Assembly: GCA_038256935.1 (NCBI GenBank)
Contig: JBBSJV010000027.1
Span: 1-15,252 of the forward strand
Direction: 5' to 3'
DNA: 15,252 nucleotides
DNA from: JBBSJV01 sp038256935
GTDB taxonomy: Bacteria > Patescibacteriota > JACMRA01
The notes beneath the pieces are model-generated. The model did no database searches. It saw nothing but the letters and a program-made list of their open reading frames with translations, and had not been told where the DNA came from. This document shows, piece by piece, positions 14,339 through 15,252 of this stretch (within the stretch, counting starts at the first letter, position 1; every line of letters begins with the position of its first letter). Both the position numbers and the translations under genes were made by a program.

Positions 14339-15168
14339 TTATCAAAACTGAAATAATTATCAACATCTGTATTTAAACTAGAAGATAATTTTGAAGCCGC
14401 TATTTTTCTCAGTTGCCAGCCTCCCCATTTTTCACTTCTGAGTATTGGCACAATACCGACAGCTTTACTTGCAAGATCAGAGGATAAATCAATAATATTT
14501 GATAGATTTACGCCTTGATTACATCTTTTACCAAGCATGATTCTATGTAAGTCGAGTTCTACTACTCTACAAAATAATTTACTAGCTCCCTTACTTAGCA
14601 ATGCTTGATATGCTTTTTTTATGCTCTCCCCAGTTAAAATATTATCATCGATAATTAAACATTTTAAACCACTATAGTCTTCAAGATCTGAAACGATTAT
14701 AGGTTCTACTGAGCCATTTTTAAAAGTTTTTTTAGCTCCATATTTAGAATAAACTAAACTATCTAGTCTTATATCTTTATCACCAAGGATTTTATATAAT
14801 GCTTTTATAGCCATACTAGGGTGAGTCCCACCTGTCGACAAACCAATGATACAATCCACATCTCGTAAATTACTTACTTGCTGATAGGCCGACAAAAATA
14901 TATTCAAATTATTATCATTTTGAGCGAAGGTAAAAGATTGTGATATTTTCGGGCTATTAATGAAAGATTGAAGGTTGCTAAATAAAGCCTTAATATCAAT
15001 ACTTAAATCATATTCCAATCCATCAAACTTTCCTAATAAAATAGAATAGTATTTGTTAACCCAATCTTGGCTAAGTACTTTGAATGAATTTGATAATGAA
15101 TAAAATTCTTGATTGGGGACAAAATCTTGGTTTTTTAAATTGTGACCCCCTTCAGTTAATCTAGACAT
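14332..15168 (-). CDS. Type I phosphoribosyltransferase-fold protein, substrate unknown
   Basis: The 278-residue protein has a PRTase core at about 100-215: DCIIGLSTGGTHPSMAI (105-121) corresponds to the strand and loop that bind pyrophosphate, and CLIIDDNILTGESI (170-183) is the PRPP-binding loop with the D174-D175 pair and T179-G180. This fold transfers or removes ribose-5-phosphate on bases, or serves in regulators such as PyrR. The N-terminal 100 residues are helical and unlike a known hood domain I can name; residues 216-260 (with SEKWGGWQLRKIA) may form the base-binding hood. I cannot assign hypoxanthine, uracil, orotate or other specificity. ATG start directly after a hairpin; TGA stop inside the end of the propeller gene. 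Confidence 0.72.
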   Translation of the reverse strand: MSRLTEGGHNLKNQDFVPNQEFYSLSNSFKVLSQDWVNKYYSILLGKFDGLEYDLSIDIKALFSNLQSFINSPKISQSFTFAQNDNNLNIFLSAYQQVSNLRDVDCIIGLSTGGTHPSMAIKALYKILGDKDIRLDSLVYSKYGAKKTFKNGSVEPIIVSDLEDYSGLKCLIIDDNILTGESIKKAYQALLSKGASKLFCRVVELDLHRIMLGKRCNQGVNLSNIIDLSSDLASKAVGIVPILRSEKWGGWQLRKIAASKLSSSLNTDVDNYFSFDNY

Positions 15169-15206
15169 ATAATCCGCAACTACTTAGAATCACTAAGTCG
15201 GATTAT
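15169..15206 (-). promoter_or_regulatory. Long imperfect hairpin/palindrome touching the phosphoribosyltransferase start codon
   Basis: Outer arms ATAATCCG (15169-15176) and CGGATTAT (15199-15206) are perfect 8-base complements. Inside, ACTTAG (15182-15187) and CTAAGT (15193-15198) pair with a 5-base loop AATCA. A 5-base bulge CAACT lies on one side only. On the minus-strand mRNA this 14-bp stem would end right next to the AUG; as DNA it is also a possible operator between two divergent genes. There is no T-run, so it is not a terminator. Confidence 0.55.
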
Positions 15207-15232
15207 TAATTAAAACATTTAGATTAATTACT

Positions 15233-15252
15233 ATGAAAGGAAAACGCATACC
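15233..15252 (+). CDS. Start of a gene cut by the window end (product unknown)
   Basis: ATG 15233 opens a frame reading MKGKRI to the last base of the window. It would be divergent from the phosphoribosyltransferase gene across a 64-base gap that holds the hairpin. With only six codons visible the call rests on context alone: divergent layout, a TAGATT (15220-15225) 7 bases before the ATG as a possible -10, and a basic start. No family can be named. Confidence 0.35.

Noticed and set aside
15206..15230. TTAATTAA and TTAATTA repeats near the right end
   Set aside because: Simple AT-rich words expected in this base composition; a similar run occurs at 9228-9240.
1..15252. CRISPR, tRNA, rRNA, insertion sequence or prophage
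   Set aside because: No regularly spaced repeats, no cloverleaf-like sequence recognised, and no transposase, integrase or phage structural gene among the frames.

Overview
The window is a compact, AT-rich stretch of bacterial chromosome: eleven complete protein genes and the first codons of a twelfth. Gene gaps are mostly very short, two convergent pairs overlap at their stop codons, and no start is preceded by a convincing Shine-Dalgarno site. The small cell-wall gene set, tight packing and AT-richness suggest a Patescibacteria/CPR-type genome, but this is inference; no rRNA or ribosomal protein is present to settle it. TGA ends two genes (7909-8409 and 14332-15168), which argues against lineages that read TGA as glycine. 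I see no rRNA, tRNA, CRISPR array, insertion sequence or prophage.

Left part (1-2312, minus strand). A two-gene operon encodes a three-part protein (zinc ribbon, NUDIX hydrolase, AroQ-type chorismate mutase-like domain) and a photolyase of the bacterial (6-4)/DPRP family that lacks the Fe-S cysteines of the family. A divergent promoter region (2313-2390) separates it from a cytosolic M61-type metallopeptidase with a PDZ domain (2391-4160, plus).

Central part (4157-12316). This is a peptidoglycan assembly neighbourhood. Two different FemABX-type aminoacyltransferases are transcribed divergently from 5177-5251. The plus-strand one is followed after 2 bases by a MurJ lipid II flippase, then a small unknown membrane-associated protein, a second NUDIX hydrolase with a basic tail, and a class A penicillin-binding protein ending in 31 consecutive serines. 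Together they would modify the lipid II stem peptide, flip it across the membrane, and polymerise and cross-link it.

Right part (12362-15252). A membrane-anchored, probably extracellular beta-propeller protein with SBBP-like repeats, a proline-rich linker and a C-terminal cysteine-containing domain has its own candidate promoter. It meets a convergent type I phosphoribosyltransferase-fold gene (minus) whose 5' leader holds a long hairpin touching the start codon. A further plus-strand gene begins at 15233 and leaves the window.

The strongest candidates for something undescribed are the NUDIX-chorismate mutase fusion with an altered mutase active site, the Fe-S-less photolyase beside it, and the wall cluster with paired FemX genes and a poly-serine PBP. 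Three genes also have candidate promoters whose -10 box lies 7-9 bases before the ATG, pointing to leaderless mRNAs.
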